Shown here one piece after another: positions 1 through 8,749 of a stretch of 64,000 nucleotides of DNA. Numbering within the stretch: position 1 is the first letter of the stretch; each line of letters opens with the position of its first letter. The position numbers and the translations under genes are program-made. The stretch comes from Chitinophagaceae bacterium. Lineage in GTDB: Bacteria > Bacteroidota > Bacteroidia > Chitinophagales > Chitinophagaceae. The stretch is taken from positions 1-64,000 of the forward strand of contig CANHCY010000002.1 in the NCBI GenBank assembly GCA_947459295.1, written 5' to 3'. The notes below the pieces were generated by a model. It was not told the origin of the DNA and did no database searches. It worked only from the letters and a program-made list of their open reading frames with translations.

Positions 1-119
1 TTACCTTCACGTAAACGCACACTTTGTTCAAACGCCTCTTCTTCTTTCCATTTAGCTAAAATTGATTGCTCAATGCTAGGCAGATGAAGCCCCTGGAATT
101 CTGGATATTTTACACGCAT
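1..119 (-). CDS. ileS: Isoleucyl-tRNA synthetase, N-terminal fragment (cut by window edge)
   Basis: The leftward reading frame starts at ATG 117-119 and runs off the left edge. Its first 39 codons read MRVKYPEFQGLHLPS, then an acidic helix ending in VRLREG. This matches the start of Bacteroidota isoleucyl-tRNA synthetases, which have a KY-E-GL-LP-x-x-E-x-x-I-L-x-x-W pattern followed by F-x-x-S and REG. The enzyme charges tRNA-Ile in the cytoplasm. Only about 4% of the expected protein is visible, so the catalytic HIGH and KMSKS motifs cannot be checked. A Bacteroidota -7 element and a small hairpin lie upstream. Valyl-tRNA synthetase is the main alternative. Confidence 0.72.
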   Translation of the reverse strand, partial: MRVKYPEFQGLHLPSIEQSILAKWKEEEAFEQSVRLREG

Positions 120-140
120 ACCTTTGTGGGTTAATCGGTT

Positions 141-157
141 CTGTAATGCAATTACAG
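141..157 (-). other. Hairpin in the ileS leader
   Basis: CTGTAAT, a three-base loop and ATTACAG form a perfect 7-bp inverted repeat. It lies between the putative ileS promoter (175-182) and the ileS start codon (119), so it would fold in the 5' untranslated RNA. No T-box specifier or antiterminator is visible, and no T-run follows it, so it is not an intrinsic terminator. Confidence 0.4.
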
Positions 158-174
158 CCCTGTTTTTAAGGCTG

Positions 175-182
175 CAAAGGTA
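175..182 (-). promoter_or_regulatory. Bacteroidota -7 element upstream of ileS
   Basis: On the minus strand this reads TACCTTTG, an exact match to the TAnnTTTG element used by the Bacteroidota primary sigma factor. Transcription would begin near 168 and give a leader of about 50 nt before the ileS ATG. No convincing -33 TTG was found at the usual distance. Confidence 0.45.
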
Positions 183-213
183 ATAAATATAAGCAAGGAC
201 TTACCTTTACCCT

Positions 214-1206
214 ATGAAAATTGCCTTTTTTTCTACCCAGCCCCACGACACCGCATTTTTCGAGTCTGCAAATCAAGCATTTGGGCACGAATTGGCATTT
301 TTTACCCAAGCCTTAGACCCTGCCACCATGAGCCTAGCAAAGGGCGCGCAGGCTGTTTGCTTGTTTGTGAATGACCAGGCATCAGCCCCCGTTATTGAAG
401 GCCTGAGGGCCCTTGGCGTTCAAACCATCGCCCTTAGATGTGCTGGGTTTAACAATATAGATATAGAAGCTGCAAAAATGGCCGGCATCAAAGTATGCAG
501 GGTTGCCGCTTATTCGCCAGAATCGGTAGCAGAACATGCAGTTGCACTTTTGTTAACCCTCACAAGAAAAACGCATAAAGCGTATAACCGCGTTAGGGAG
601 CAAAATTTTGCTTTGTCCGGACTGTTGGGCTTTAATTTACATGGAAAAAAAGTAGGTGTTATAGGCACTGGAAATATTGGTCAAGCATTTTGTAAAATCA
701 TGCTTGGTTTTGGATGTGAGGTAACCGCTTTTGATTTGATCGCCAATAAAGAAATGGAAGCGGTTGGTGTGAGGTACGCACCACTTATTGAAGTGTTAGC
801 GTCAGATATTATTTCTTTGCACTGCCCACTCAATGAACAAACAAAACATATTATTAGTGCAGAAACACTGGGCTACCTAAAAAAAGGAGTGACCATCATT
901 AATACCGGTAGAGGTGGACTACTAGATACAAAAGCAGTAATCGACGCCTTAAAAAATGGAACCATTGGCGCACTGGGTTTAGACGTATACGAACATGAAG
1001 AAAAATTATTTTTCAAAGACTTATCAAATACGATTATTCAGGACGATATGATACAAAGGTTAATGAGTTTTCCAAACGTACTCATTACTGGTCATCAAGG
1101 TTTTTTTACCCATGAAGCCCTAGAAAAAATTGCAGTAACAACGCTTGATAATATCACAAAAATTAATCAGCAATTGAGCTTAGCTCCCAGCAACACTGTT
1201 GTCTGA
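214..1206 (+). CDS. ldhA: D-lactate dehydrogenase (2-hydroxyacid dehydrogenase family)
   Basis: A 330-aa cytoplasmic NAD-dependent enzyme interconverting pyruvate and D-lactate. The N-terminal catalytic half contains the RCAGFNN substrate-site segment (from R75). The Rossmann motif GTGNIG lies at 151-156. The catalytic triad expected for D-LDH fits R233 (NTGRGG), E262 and H294 (GHQGFF). Full length for the family, with ATG start. It is transcribed alone, divergently from ileS, and its last 27 bases overlap the 3' end of lspA on the other strand. The HQGFFTxEA ending is typical of D-LDH rather than phosphoglycerate or glycerate dehydrogenases. Confidence 0.92.
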   Translation: MKIAFFSTQPHDTAFFESANQAFGHELAFFTQALDPATMSLAKGAQAVCLFVNDQASAPVIEGLRALGVQTIALRCAGFNNIDIEAAKMAGIKVCRVAAYSPESVAEHAVALLLTLTRKTHKAYNRVREQNFALSGLLGFNLHGKKVGVIGTGNIGQAFCKIMLGFGCEVTAFDLIANKEMEAVGVRYAPLIEVLASDIISLHCPLNEQTKHIISAETLGYLKKGVTIINTGRGGLLDTKAVIDALKNGTIGALGLDVYEHEEKLFFKDLSNTIIQDDMIQRLMSFPNVLITGHQGFFTHEALEKIAVTTLDNITKINQQLSLAPSNTVV

Positions 1207-1857
1207 AGCAGCTTTGGTGTCATCTTCTGAACCGCTTTCTGGTAAAGGGTTTACAAAGAATTTGTTTTGAAAAATTAGGAGTATAAATACACCTAAGGAA
1301 ATAGATGCGTCCGCTACATTAAAAACAGGTCTAAAAAATTCAAAACCTTCGCCACCCCATATTGGAAACCAGGTTGGAAATTGCCCGTCTGTAATAATTG
1401 GGAAATAAAACATATCTACAACCCTTCCGTGAAACAAAGATGCATAGCCACCCGCAGCCGGAAATAAATGTGCAACATTTTGCGCGAAATAATCGCTTTG
1501 CTCAAAAATCAATCCGTAAAATAAACTATCAATTAAGTTACCAAGTGCGCCTGCATAAATCATAGCTGCGCAAATAATAAATCCTTTGTGCATGCCTTTG
1601 CGTAAAAAATCACGTAGTAAAAAACTACCCCAAATAACAGCACCCAGTCTAAATAGTGTAAGTGCTACTTTTCCAAAATCGCCACCAAATTTCCATCCCC
1701 AAGCCATGCCTTCGTTTTCAACAAAATGAAGTCTAAACCAAGTACCCAATACGAGATGCTCTTCGCCAATGTGGTAGTTGAGCTTGATATAAAATTTAAG
1801 CGCTTGGTCTAAAAATAAAATGGCAATTATAATTCCAATAAGATGTTTTGCTTTCAC
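1180..1857 (-). CDS. lspA: Lipoprotein signal peptidase (signal peptidase II)
   Basis: An inner-membrane aspartyl protease that removes the signal peptide from prolipoproteins after diacylglyceryl transfer. At 225 aa it is longer than the proteobacterial enzyme, as usual in Bacteroidota, with extra loops near 115-140 and 155-175. Several membrane helices are visible. The motifs are GNLID around 107-110, GRVVD with D148, and FNVAD with D183; the last two aspartates form the catalytic pair in this family. The start is GTG (1855-1857): an in-frame stop lies only 12 bases upstream and no ATG is available. It is the last gene of the gldF-gldG-terC-murF/alr block, 38 bases after murF/alr. Confidence 0.95.
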   Translation of the reverse strand: MKAKHLIGIIIAILFLDQALKFYIKLNYHIGEEHLVLGTWFRLHFVENEGMAWGWKFGGDFGKVALTLFRLGAVIWGSFLLRDFLRKGMHKGFIICAAMIYAGALGNLIDSLFYGLIFEQSDYFAQNVAHLFPAAGGYASLFHGRVVDMFYFPIITDGQFPTWFPIWGGEGFEFFRPVFNVADASISLGVFILLIFQNKFFVNPLPESGSEDDTKAASDNSVAGS

Positions 1858-1895
1858 TGGTGTCGCTTTTTATTAAACTGGTCCAAAGATAAGAT

Positions 1896-4394
1896 TTACT
1901 CTTCTATGTAAATCCTTTTTACACGTGCATTAATACCACTCATCATCTCGTACATATTAATACCTGACCATGCAGCAAGGGTTTCAATAGCAATATGTTC
2001 GCCAAATATTTCTACTTCATCGTTTATCGAAATATCTTTTACTGCTGATACGTCTATCATAGTCATATCCATACATACAAGCCCAACCACCGGACATAAA
2101 ACGCCATTTATATACATTTTACCGGCTCCACAGCTAAAGCGTCTGTCATAGCCATCGGCATAGCCTATACGCACGGTTGCTATGCGTGTGTCTTTTTTCA
2201 TCATTGCCGCTCTATCGTAGCCAACAGAACTACCTGCAGACACCTGTCTAATTTGCGCTATGGTCGTTTTTAAAGTGGCCACTCTTCGAATTACACTATT
2301 TGCTGCGGCACTCGTGCCATAAAGTCCAATGCCTACACGCACCATATCTAACCTAGACCCCGGATGCCTTTGTACTGCCTGTGAATTTGCAATGTGCCTA
2401 ATAAATGAATATCCAATATTTTCTTTTAATATATTACAAACCTTTTCAAATATGTCTATTTGCTCCCTTGTAAAGGCATCATGCTCCGGCGCACCACTAG
2501 CCACCAAATGACTCATCACAGATTTAACAACCATGCATTTATCCGACACTAATTTTTGAGCTAGTAGTGGGACGTCCGAGGGTTCAAAACCCAAACGGTT
2601 CATACCCGTGTTAATTTTTAAATGAATGCCATAGGCTTCAATGCCCTGAACATTTAAAAAAGTGGCAAAGGCTTCGTAGATTTCAAATGAAAAAATTTCT
2701 GGCTCTAAACCATAGGCTACCAAGGCTTCAAAGCCTGCCTCGTTGGGACTCATCACCATTATCGGCAAATGAATACCAGCCCTTCGAAGTTCAACACCTT
2801 CGTCTACATAGGCTACAGCTAAATAATCTGTTTTAACAGCAGCAAGGGTTCTTGCAACTTCTGCACTTCCGTTTCCATAAGAAAATGCTTTTACCACTGC
2901 CATTAATTTGGTAGATGCCCCGATTGTATTTTGTATTTGCTTTACGTTGTGCGCCAACGCCGTTAAATTAATTTCGAGTACGGTCTCGTGCATTTTTTGT
3001 TCCAACCAATTTGCAATGCGCTCAAATTCAAAAACACGAGCGCCTTTCAACAAAATAATTTCGTTGGAAAAATCTTGTAAACGAAACTGCTGTAAAAACA
3101 ACTCCGTACTGTCAAAAAAATAAAGTTTTGTTGCCGTTGTAGAAAATTCGTTTTCAATAACAGATTGACTCTTTTTTATTTGAGGACCAATTCCAATAAA
3201 CCGTTTGAGATGTAGCGCTGCAGCATGCTTGGCTACTTTAGTGTACAAGTCTTTAGAGGACTGCCCTGTTTCTGAAAAATCAGACACTATAATACTAGAC
3301 GCCCGCTCAGCAGCCTGGGCTTGCAAATAAAAACCAGCGGCTACAAAAGAATCGAAATCTAAATTGTAACTATCATTAATAAACGTGCAGCCGTTAATGC
3401 CTTTTTTTAATTGCATGCGCATATCAACAGCTGTGAGCTGCTTAATACGTTCAGTAATAAAAGTAAAATCTTTACCAATTGCGAGTAGCGTAAGGATACA
3501 AAGCACTACGTTTTCAACAGATGCTTTGTCTGTAAATGGAATTTCTACTTCAAACAAATCACCTGCATATAAAAGACTTAAAAGCGTATGGTTTCCTTTA
3601 TTGATTTCACTTGTAACAACTAGGGTTGCTGGCGCTATTCTACTCCAAGAATAAAATATTACGGGGCGTTTAAAAACAGACGCGTCACTTTCTAGGTCAT
3701 AGCCTTGTATTTGATCTTTGCCATAAATAAATGTATTTGTCAATTCAAACAACTGAAGCTTCTCCTTTATTTTTTCGGACATACTATTAAAACCTTCTGC
3801 ATGCGCTGGCCCCATATGCGTTAACACACCAATAGTAGGCTTGATAATAGTAGCTAACTGCTCCATTTCATGAGTAGTAGAAATGCCTGCTTCGAAAATG
3901 GCCAAATCATATGAATTATCCATTTTCCAAACACTAAGTGGTACACCAACTTGAGAATTAAAACTACGCGGACTTCTTACAATATTAAAACTTGTATGCA
4001 GGAGCTGATACAACCATTCTTTAACGGTGGTTTTTCCATTGCTGCCAGTAATTCCAATTACAGGCATTTCAAAACGGGCTCGGTGGTAGGTTGCAATTTT
4101 TTGAAGGGCCGTTAAACAATTAGGCACTTCAAAAAATATAGCCTCTGTGCAATATGTTTTTAACTCAGAAAGATCAACTTGCTTGTTCACCACAAAACAG
4201 CGAACGCCCTGATCGTATAAGCTTTCTATAAATTCATGTCCGTCTCTGCGCGGACCGGGTAATGCAAAAAATAAAGTTTGGGGTGCAAATACAAGTCGTC
4301 TACTATCCGTCAAAAGCTGCTCTAACACTATACTACTTGCCTGAGTAAGCGGAAGTTCTAGTATGCTTGCGATATCATTTGCCGTGTATTTCAT
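1896..4394 (-). CDS. murF-alr: Fused MurF ligase and alanine racemase
   Basis: An 832-aa bifunctional peptidoglycan precursor enzyme. Residues 1 to about 465 are UDP-MurNAc-tripeptide:D-Ala-D-Ala ligase, with the ATP loop GITGSNGKTT at 114-123. Residues from about 468 are alanine racemase, with PLP lysine K502 in VVKAFSYGNGS and the catalytic tyrosine Y726 in SSVGYDR. One polypeptide therefore makes D-Ala and adds the D-Ala-D-Ala dipeptide to the stem; D-Ala-D-Ala ligase itself is not in the window. The fusion is known in Bacteroidota, as is the FSYGxGS form of the lysine motif in place of the common NAYGHG. It is separated from terC by 9 bases, so the two are probably cotranscribed. Confidence 0.95.
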   Translation of the reverse strand: MKYTANDIASILELPLTQASSIVLEQLLTDSRRLVFAPQTLFFALPGPRRDGHEFIESLYDQGVRCFVVNKQVDLSELKTYCTEAIFFEVPNCLTALQKIATYHRARFEMPVIGITGSNGKTTVKEWLYQLLHTSFNIVRSPRSFNSQVGVPLSVWKMDNSYDLAIFEAGISTTHEMEQLATIIKPTIGVLTHMGPAHAEGFNSMSEKIKEKLQLFELTNTFIYGKDQIQGYDLESDASVFKRPVIFYSWSRIAPATLVVTSEINKGNHTLLSLLYAGDLFEVEIPFTDKASVENVVLCILTLLAIGKDFTFITERIKQLTAVDMRMQLKKGINGCTFINDSYNLDFDSFVAAGFYLQAQAAERASSIIVSDFSETGQSSKDLYTKVAKHAAALHLKRFIGIGPQIKKSQSVIENEFSTTATKLYFFDSTELFLQQFRLQDFSNEIILLKGARVFEFERIANWLEQKMHETVLEINLTALAHNVKQIQNTIGASTKLMAVVKAFSYGNGSAEVARTLAAVKTDYLAVAYVDEGVELRRAGIHLPIMVMSPNEAGFEALVAYGLEPEIFSFEIYEAFATFLNVQGIEAYGIHLKINTGMNRLGFEPSDVPLLAQKLVSDKCMVVKSVMSHLVASGAPEHDAFTREQIDIFEKVCNILKENIGYSFIRHIANSQAVQRHPGSRLDMVRVGIGLYGTSAAANSVIRRVATLKTTIAQIRQVSAGSSVGYDRAAMMKKDTRIATVRIGYADGYDRRFSCGAGKMYINGVLCPVVGLVCMDMTMIDVSAVKDISINDEVEIFGEHIAIETLAAWSGINMYEMMSGINARVKRIYIEE

Positions 4395-4403
4395 ACAGGT
4401 AAA

Positions 4404-5375
4404 TTAAGACAAAGATCCGTCCACAACATCTTTAGGTGTACCCTTTTTGCTATTATAAATAGAATATACAATAGACCCTCCAATACAAAAAACAATAAAT
4501 AGAAGTGAGATAACCACCTGAGTGTTTTTACTCAACACTTGGTTTAGATAATGTTCACCAAGCATTTTTACACCAATAAACACGAGTACAATGGCAATGC
4601 CTTGTTGTAAATAATCAAATTTTGAAACGGCGCCTCTAAGCAAAAAAAACAAAGAACGAAGACCGAGTACTGCAAAAATATTGGACGTATAAATAACGAG
4701 CTTGTCAGTAGAAATACCCATAACCGCAGGTATGGAATCTAGTGCAAATACAAGGTCAATCACTGCGAGTAGTACCACTACTACAAACAAAGACGTATAC
4801 TGCGGCTTGCCGTTTTCTCTAATTACATATTTTCCGTTACCATCAGTTCCTGAAAGCGGCAGGTATTTTTTTAAAAACCGGTATACCGCCGTATCATGCG
4901 GATCAAATTCTTCAGACTCATTGGAGGTAAACATTTTAAATCCAGTATAGAGTAAGAAAATACCAAAAATGTATAGCAGCCAATGGAATTGTTCGACAAG
5001 TGCTACCCCTACGGTAATAAAGAGTACCCTAAATACAATAGCCATCATAATACCCACTAGTAATACGCGTGGGTAAAACTTTTCATTTACTTTAAAGGCG
5101 TTGAATATTAAGATAAATACAAAGATATTATCGACGCTGAGGCTCCACTCCATCAAATAGGCACTCAGGTATTCGAGTCCTGTTTTTTGACCTTCTTTGA
5201 TCCAAACAAAAACAAAAAATCCAATGGCAAGTGCTACCCAAAATAAGGTTTGAAAAAGGGCCTGCTTAATAGTAATGGTTTTATTTTTTTTACTAAGTAG
5301 CCCAAGGTCTAGTATAAGCGCAAGTACTAAAACGATTGCAAAAATGAAATAAACCAACTGATGTGATGCGGTCAT
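4404..5375 (-). CDS. TerC/Alx family integral membrane protein
   Basis: A 323-aa protein with about eight or nine hydrophobic helices. The family signatures are visible: WSLSVDNIFVFILIF near residue 77 and VFALDSIPAVMGIS near 211, each carrying the conserved acidic residues thought to handle metal ions. Members of the Alx/TerC family are linked to manganese export, tellurite resistance and metallation of secreted proteins; the substrate here is not known. It starts 9 bases after gldG and ends 9 bases before murF/alr, so it sits in the middle of an apparent operon. The neighbouring gliding and wall genes give no direct hint of substrate. Confidence 0.88.
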   Translation of the reverse strand: MTASHQLVYFIFAIVLVLALILDLGLLSKKNKTITIKQALFQTLFWVALAIGFFVFVWIKEGQKTGLEYLSAYLMEWSLSVDNIFVFILIFNAFKVNEKFYPRVLLVGIMMAIVFRVLFITVGVALVEQFHWLLYIFGIFLLYTGFKMFTSNESEEFDPHDTAVYRFLKKYLPLSGTDGNGKYVIRENGKPQYTSLFVVVVLLAVIDLVFALDSIPAVMGISTDKLVIYTSNIFAVLGLRSLFFLLRGAVSKFDYLQQGIAIVLVFIGVKMLGEHYLNQVLSKNTQVVISLLFIVFCIGGSIVYSIYNSKKGTPKDVVDGSLS

Positions 5376-5384
5376 AATTAAGTG

Positions 5385-7124
5385 TTATACGTATTTTTTC
5401 TTGCGCCAAAATGAAACAAGGATATCAATAAATAACAAAAGTAAAATTGGTCCTCCGATAGTTACCACTTGCCAAATTTTTTCTTGATCGACTACTTTTT
5501 GTTTATCGAGCAGGCGCAATACCACTACTTTATTTCTAGACTCAAATAAGCCGTTGTCATTAACCAAGTAATCAATAGCATTAAGTAAAAATGTTTTGTT
5601 GGCAAATTGAAATGCTTCAAAAGGAAGTTCTCCCATTGGAAGTGGGCCCGTGGTTTTAGTAACCGCATTGGTTACAATATCTGCGTCTGATACCACAATT
5701 TGTTTGGCATCTTTAATCCCTGTCTTTAAAAAAGGTAGCCCGGTAACACGCTTCACCGAATCAATAACAGTGTTACCAACACTATTGGCAAATAAAGAAG
5801 AAAACTTTCCTTCTAGTAAAACCGCTACAGGAATATGACTTTTTGTAAACGTGTATAAATCCGCTTCTGATTGCACACTATTTAATGACACTAATGCTGG
5901 CGATGCAATACTACGTGAACTAGTATCGGTAGCGAGTAAAATTGTTTTTTTAATGCCAAGCGCTTTAACGGTATCAATACTGGATGGAAAAATAGGCAAT
6001 ACCCGGTCCATATTTTTGGTTATCGGATTATCAGACGGCGTTGTTAAAAAAGGATAATAAGGCCAGGGGATACGCTGCATGGTAGGTGAACCGTCCGGAT
6101 TTTTACCCACCACAATAGGAAGTTTAGCGCAGTTTAAGTCTTGTACTAAATCACCATTAATACGAACGCCATACTTAAATAAAAGTGGATCAATATTTAA
6201 TCCTCGATCATAAGCCGTATATCCAGCTTGGGTGCGCATTAAACTATCCAGCTCAGCATGAAGTTTATCTACAAACCAAATCACTTTTCCGCCATTTAAA
6301 ACATACTGATCAATTTTTAATTGATCTTCTTCTGTAAACGGCATAGTTGGTTTCACAATTAAAAGCAAATCAATCTTTGCTGCACTTGGATATCCCAATT
6401 TTAAATCAAAAATACCAAGGTTATAATCGTTTCTTAATGTTTCTCCTAAATCACTTACCGTTAAATCGGTGGGCTGGCCATTACCTACTAAATATGCAAT
6501 TGTTGGATAACTATTTTTGGTAGCCTTATCAATTGCTGCAGCAAATTTATATTCGAGTAATGCTTCTGCAGCATTGCGGGTCGCTTCTTTATCTTCTTTA
6601 GGTTCAACTGCTTCAATAACGTTGTAACTAGTGAATACTTTTTGACTGCTTCTTAAATCAACAGCTACGGGCGGTCTATTACCATACCTAACTAATGCAG
6701 ATGGTACAATAAGTTGTGAACTAGATTTTTCAATACTCTCGGTTATAGCTGTTCTTTCAAACACAACGCCCATTGCACTAAGGCTATCAAAATATTTTAC
6801 TTTTGCGTCCTCATCCACAATACCAGTTCCAGGCTCTGTAAAGGAAACCTTAATAGGACCAGCAGCATTAGATGCAAACGTTTCTAAAATTTCGGCGGTG
6901 GCAATGTTTAGCTTTTTATAATCGGCTGGCAAATCCCCAGTTAAAAAAACTTCGATGCTAATGGTACTATCTAGTTTTTTATCTAATAATTTTTTTGCAG
7001 CGTCACTTAAGCTGTAACGCTTTTCGGCAGTGAGGTCTATGCTATAATGCAACCAGGCATTGGAGGCATAAATGACAGCAACCAGTAAGCAACCTATAAT
7101 AATATTTGAATATTTTTGAGACAT
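5385..7124 (-). CDS. gldG: Gliding motility ABC transporter component GldG
   Basis: A 579-aa protein with an N-terminal membrane anchor, a large extracytoplasmic region and a C-terminal membrane segment ending in a basic tail (WRKKKYV). The segment after the first helix, DLTAEKRYSLSDAAKKLL, is characteristic of GldG. An in-frame TTG at 7139 directly abuts the gldF stop, but the ATG at 7122-7124 (MSQKYSN) is the more likely start. With GldF, GldG belongs to an ABC transporter described as needed for gliding in some flavobacteria but dispensable or absent in others. GldA, the ATPase, is not encoded nearby. Confidence 0.9.
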   Translation of the reverse strand: MSQKYSNIIIGCLLVAVIYASNAWLHYSIDLTAEKRYSLSDAAKKLLDKKLDSTISIEVFLTGDLPADYKKLNIATAEILETFASNAAGPIKVSFTEPGTGIVDEDAKVKYFDSLSAMGVVFERTAITESIEKSSSQLIVPSALVRYGNRPPVAVDLRSSQKVFTSYNVIEAVEPKEDKEATRNAAEALLEYKFAAAIDKATKNSYPTIAYLVGNGQPTDLTVSDLGETLRNDYNLGIFDLKLGYPSAAKIDLLLIVKPTMPFTEEDQLKIDQYVLNGGKVIWFVDKLHAELDSLMRTQAGYTAYDRGLNIDPLLFKYGVRINGDLVQDLNCAKLPIVVGKNPDGSPTMQRIPWPYYPFLTTPSDNPITKNMDRVLPIFPSSIDTVKALGIKKTILLATDTSSRSIASPALVSLNSVQSEADLYTFTKSHIPVAVLLEGKFSSLFANSVGNTVIDSVKRVTGLPFLKTGIKDAKQIVVSDADIVTNAVTKTTGPLPMGELPFEAFQFANKTFLLNAIDYLVNDNGLFESRNKVVVLRLLDKQKVVDQEKIWQVVTIGGPILLLLFIDILVSFWRKKKYV

Positions 7125-7139
7125 ACTTTGAAAGTGCAA

Positions 7140-7862
7140 TTAGCGCTTAATAATATTTTGCTTGGTGAAATGCAAACAACCAACGATCAACACAGTAAAA
7201 TAAATAAGGTCATCCATTCGTATCACGCCCCTACTAATACTTTTGTAATGAAATTTAATACCCAGCACTTCTATAAAATACCCTGCCTTGCCGTCAAAAA
7301 ATGAAAGCCTACTTGCCGCTTCAAAACCTGCAAATAATAAGTAACAAACAAAAGCTGCGCCAATAAATGCAACCACCGTATTATTTGTAAAGCTACTAAC
7401 GCAAATACCAACAGCAACAAATACGGCTGCTAGTAAAAAAAGTCCCAAATAAGAGCCGGCAGTAGCACCCATATCTATGCCACCTACTGCAGATAAAGAT
7501 TCTACGGCCACGCCATATAATAGCGTTGGCAGGAGTAAACAAATTACAACAAGTAGTGCGCCAACATACTTGCCCCACACTAAAACGGCTGGGCGAATCG
7601 GTAGTGTTTTTAGTAATTCAAAAGTACCCGACCTGTATTCATCAGAAAAACTACGCATGGTAATGGTAGGAATCATAAAAATAAGCAACCAAGGAGCGAT
7701 ATTAAAAAAACCAGCAAGGGTTGCATAACCCATTTCTAAAATACTAGTATCCGGGAAAACAAATAAGAGTAGTCCAGTAAGAAGTAAAAAAATGCAGAGC
7801 GCAATGTAGCCAGTTAGGCTAGTAAAAAACTGCTTCCACTCTTTAAGGCTAATATTTAGCAT
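7140..7862 (-). CDS. gldF: Gliding motility ABC transporter permease GldF
   Basis: A 240-aa ABC-2 type permease with about six membrane helices. The conserved cytoplasmic segment MRSFSDEYRSGTFELLKTLP near residue 68 is typical of GldF and of related NosY-like permeases. It is followed directly by gldG and is the first gene of the leftward gldF-gldG-terC-murF/alr-lspA run. Gliding itself depends on other gld and spr genes that are not in this window, so motility cannot be concluded from this pair alone. Confidence 0.9.
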   Translation of the reverse strand: MLNISLKEWKQFFTSLTGYIALCIFLLLTGLLLFVFPDTSILEMGYATLAGFFNIAPWLLIFMIPTITMRSFSDEYRSGTFELLKTLPIRPAVLVWGKYVGALLVVICLLLPTLLYGVAVESLSAVGGIDMGATAGSYLGLFLLAAVFVAVGICVSSFTNNTVVAFIGAAFVCYLLFAGFEAASRLSFFDGKAGYFIEVLGIKFHYKSISRGVIRMDDLIYFTVLIVGCLHFTKQNIIKR

Positions 7863-7911
7863 GGCCCAAAACTACTTGTTCTTGGGCAATCTTAAAAAGT
7901 AAAAAGTTAAA

Positions 7912-8262
7912 TTATACAGAAAAGCTTTCCCCACAGCCGCAACTGCGACTTGCATTGGGGTTATTGAAATAAAAACCTTTGCCATTGAGGCCATCTGAGA
8001 AATCAAGCTCGGTATTTACGAGGTATAAAAAGCTTTTAAGATCGGTGACTACTTTAACCCCATTGTCTTCAAAAACCTGATCCATGGGCTTAATTTCGTT
8101 GTCAAAATCTAGCTTGTAACTTAGACCAGAGCATCCACCCCCAACAACGCCTACACGCAAAAAATAACTACTATCGCCTGTAACGCCAGCATCCTCCATC
8201 AGTTGTAAAACTTTGGATTTAGCCTTTTCGCTAACATAGATTGTATTTTCGGTAGCTACCAT
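7912..8262 (-). CDS. iscA: HesB/IscA family iron-sulfur assembly protein
   Basis: A 116-aa A-type carrier that receives or delivers Fe-S clusters. The three conserved cysteines are present: C44 in GGGCSGLSY and C108/C110 in the C-terminal SCGCG. Full length for the family, ATG start. It is the third gene of iscS-iscU-iscA, 28 bases after iscU. Whether it acts as IscA, SufA or ErpA cannot be told from sequence; the gene order favours an Isc-type role. No HscAB or ferredoxin genes follow, so this is a reduced isc operon. Confidence 0.92.
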   Translation of the reverse strand: MVATENTIYVSEKAKSKVLQLMEDAGVTGDSSYFLRVGVVGGGCSGLSYKLDFDNEIKPMDQVFEDNGVKVVTDLKSFLYLVNTELDFSDGLNGKGFYFNNPNASRSCGCGESFSV

Positions 8263-8290
8263 TAGGAAATGAATGCTCGGTTAAATAATA

Positions 8291-8710
8291 TTAGTGAACG
8301 CCTTTTTCTTCAAACTGCAATGCTTCTAAACCGTTTTTTGTGCGGTAGTCATTGATAGCTGCTTTAATAGCATCTTCTGCTAATACAGAACAGTGAATTT
8401 TTACCGGCGGTAAATTTAATTCTTCTACTAAATCCATGTTGTCAATTGCTACAGCTTGATCTACTGTTTTACCTTTTAACCACTCGGTTGCAAGTGATGA
8501 AGAAGCAATAGCAGAGCCACATCCAAATGTTTTGAATTTAGCATCAGTGATAACACCAGAAGCGTCGTCAACTTCAATTTGAAGTCTCATAACGTCGCCA
8601 CATTCTGGAGCACCTACTAAACCTGTGCCTACATTCTTTTTTGCTTTATCTAGAGTTCCTACGTTTTTAGGATTGCTATAATGATCGATAACTTTTTCTG
8701 AGTATGCCAT
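8291..8710 (-). CDS. iscU: Iron-sulfur cluster scaffold IscU
   Basis: A 139-aa scaffold on which sulfur from IscS and iron are assembled into [2Fe-2S] clusters. The ligand cysteines C37 (GAPECGD, with D39), C64 (FGCGSAIASSS) and C107 (KIHCS) are all present. The usual LPPVK chaperone-binding segment is seen as LPPVKIHC around 100-107. This and the close link with the desulfurase make IscU more likely than SufU. It lies 39 bases downstream of iscS. Confidence 0.95.
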   Translation of the reverse strand: MAYSEKVIDHYSNPKNVGTLDKAKKNVGTGLVGAPECGDVMRLQIEVDDASGVITDAKFKTFGCGSAIASSSLATEWLKGKTVDQAVAIDNMDLVEELNLPPVKIHCSVLAEDAIKAAINDYRTKNGLEALQFEEKGVH

Positions 8711-8749
8711 ATTTTTATTTTGAAAGGGTAAAAATAATAATTTTTAATA

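Noticed and set aside
7863..7911. Possible hairpin with GCCCAA/TTGGGC arms between gldF and iscA
   Set aside because: Only six base pairs with a large loop and no T-run; too weak to call a terminator.
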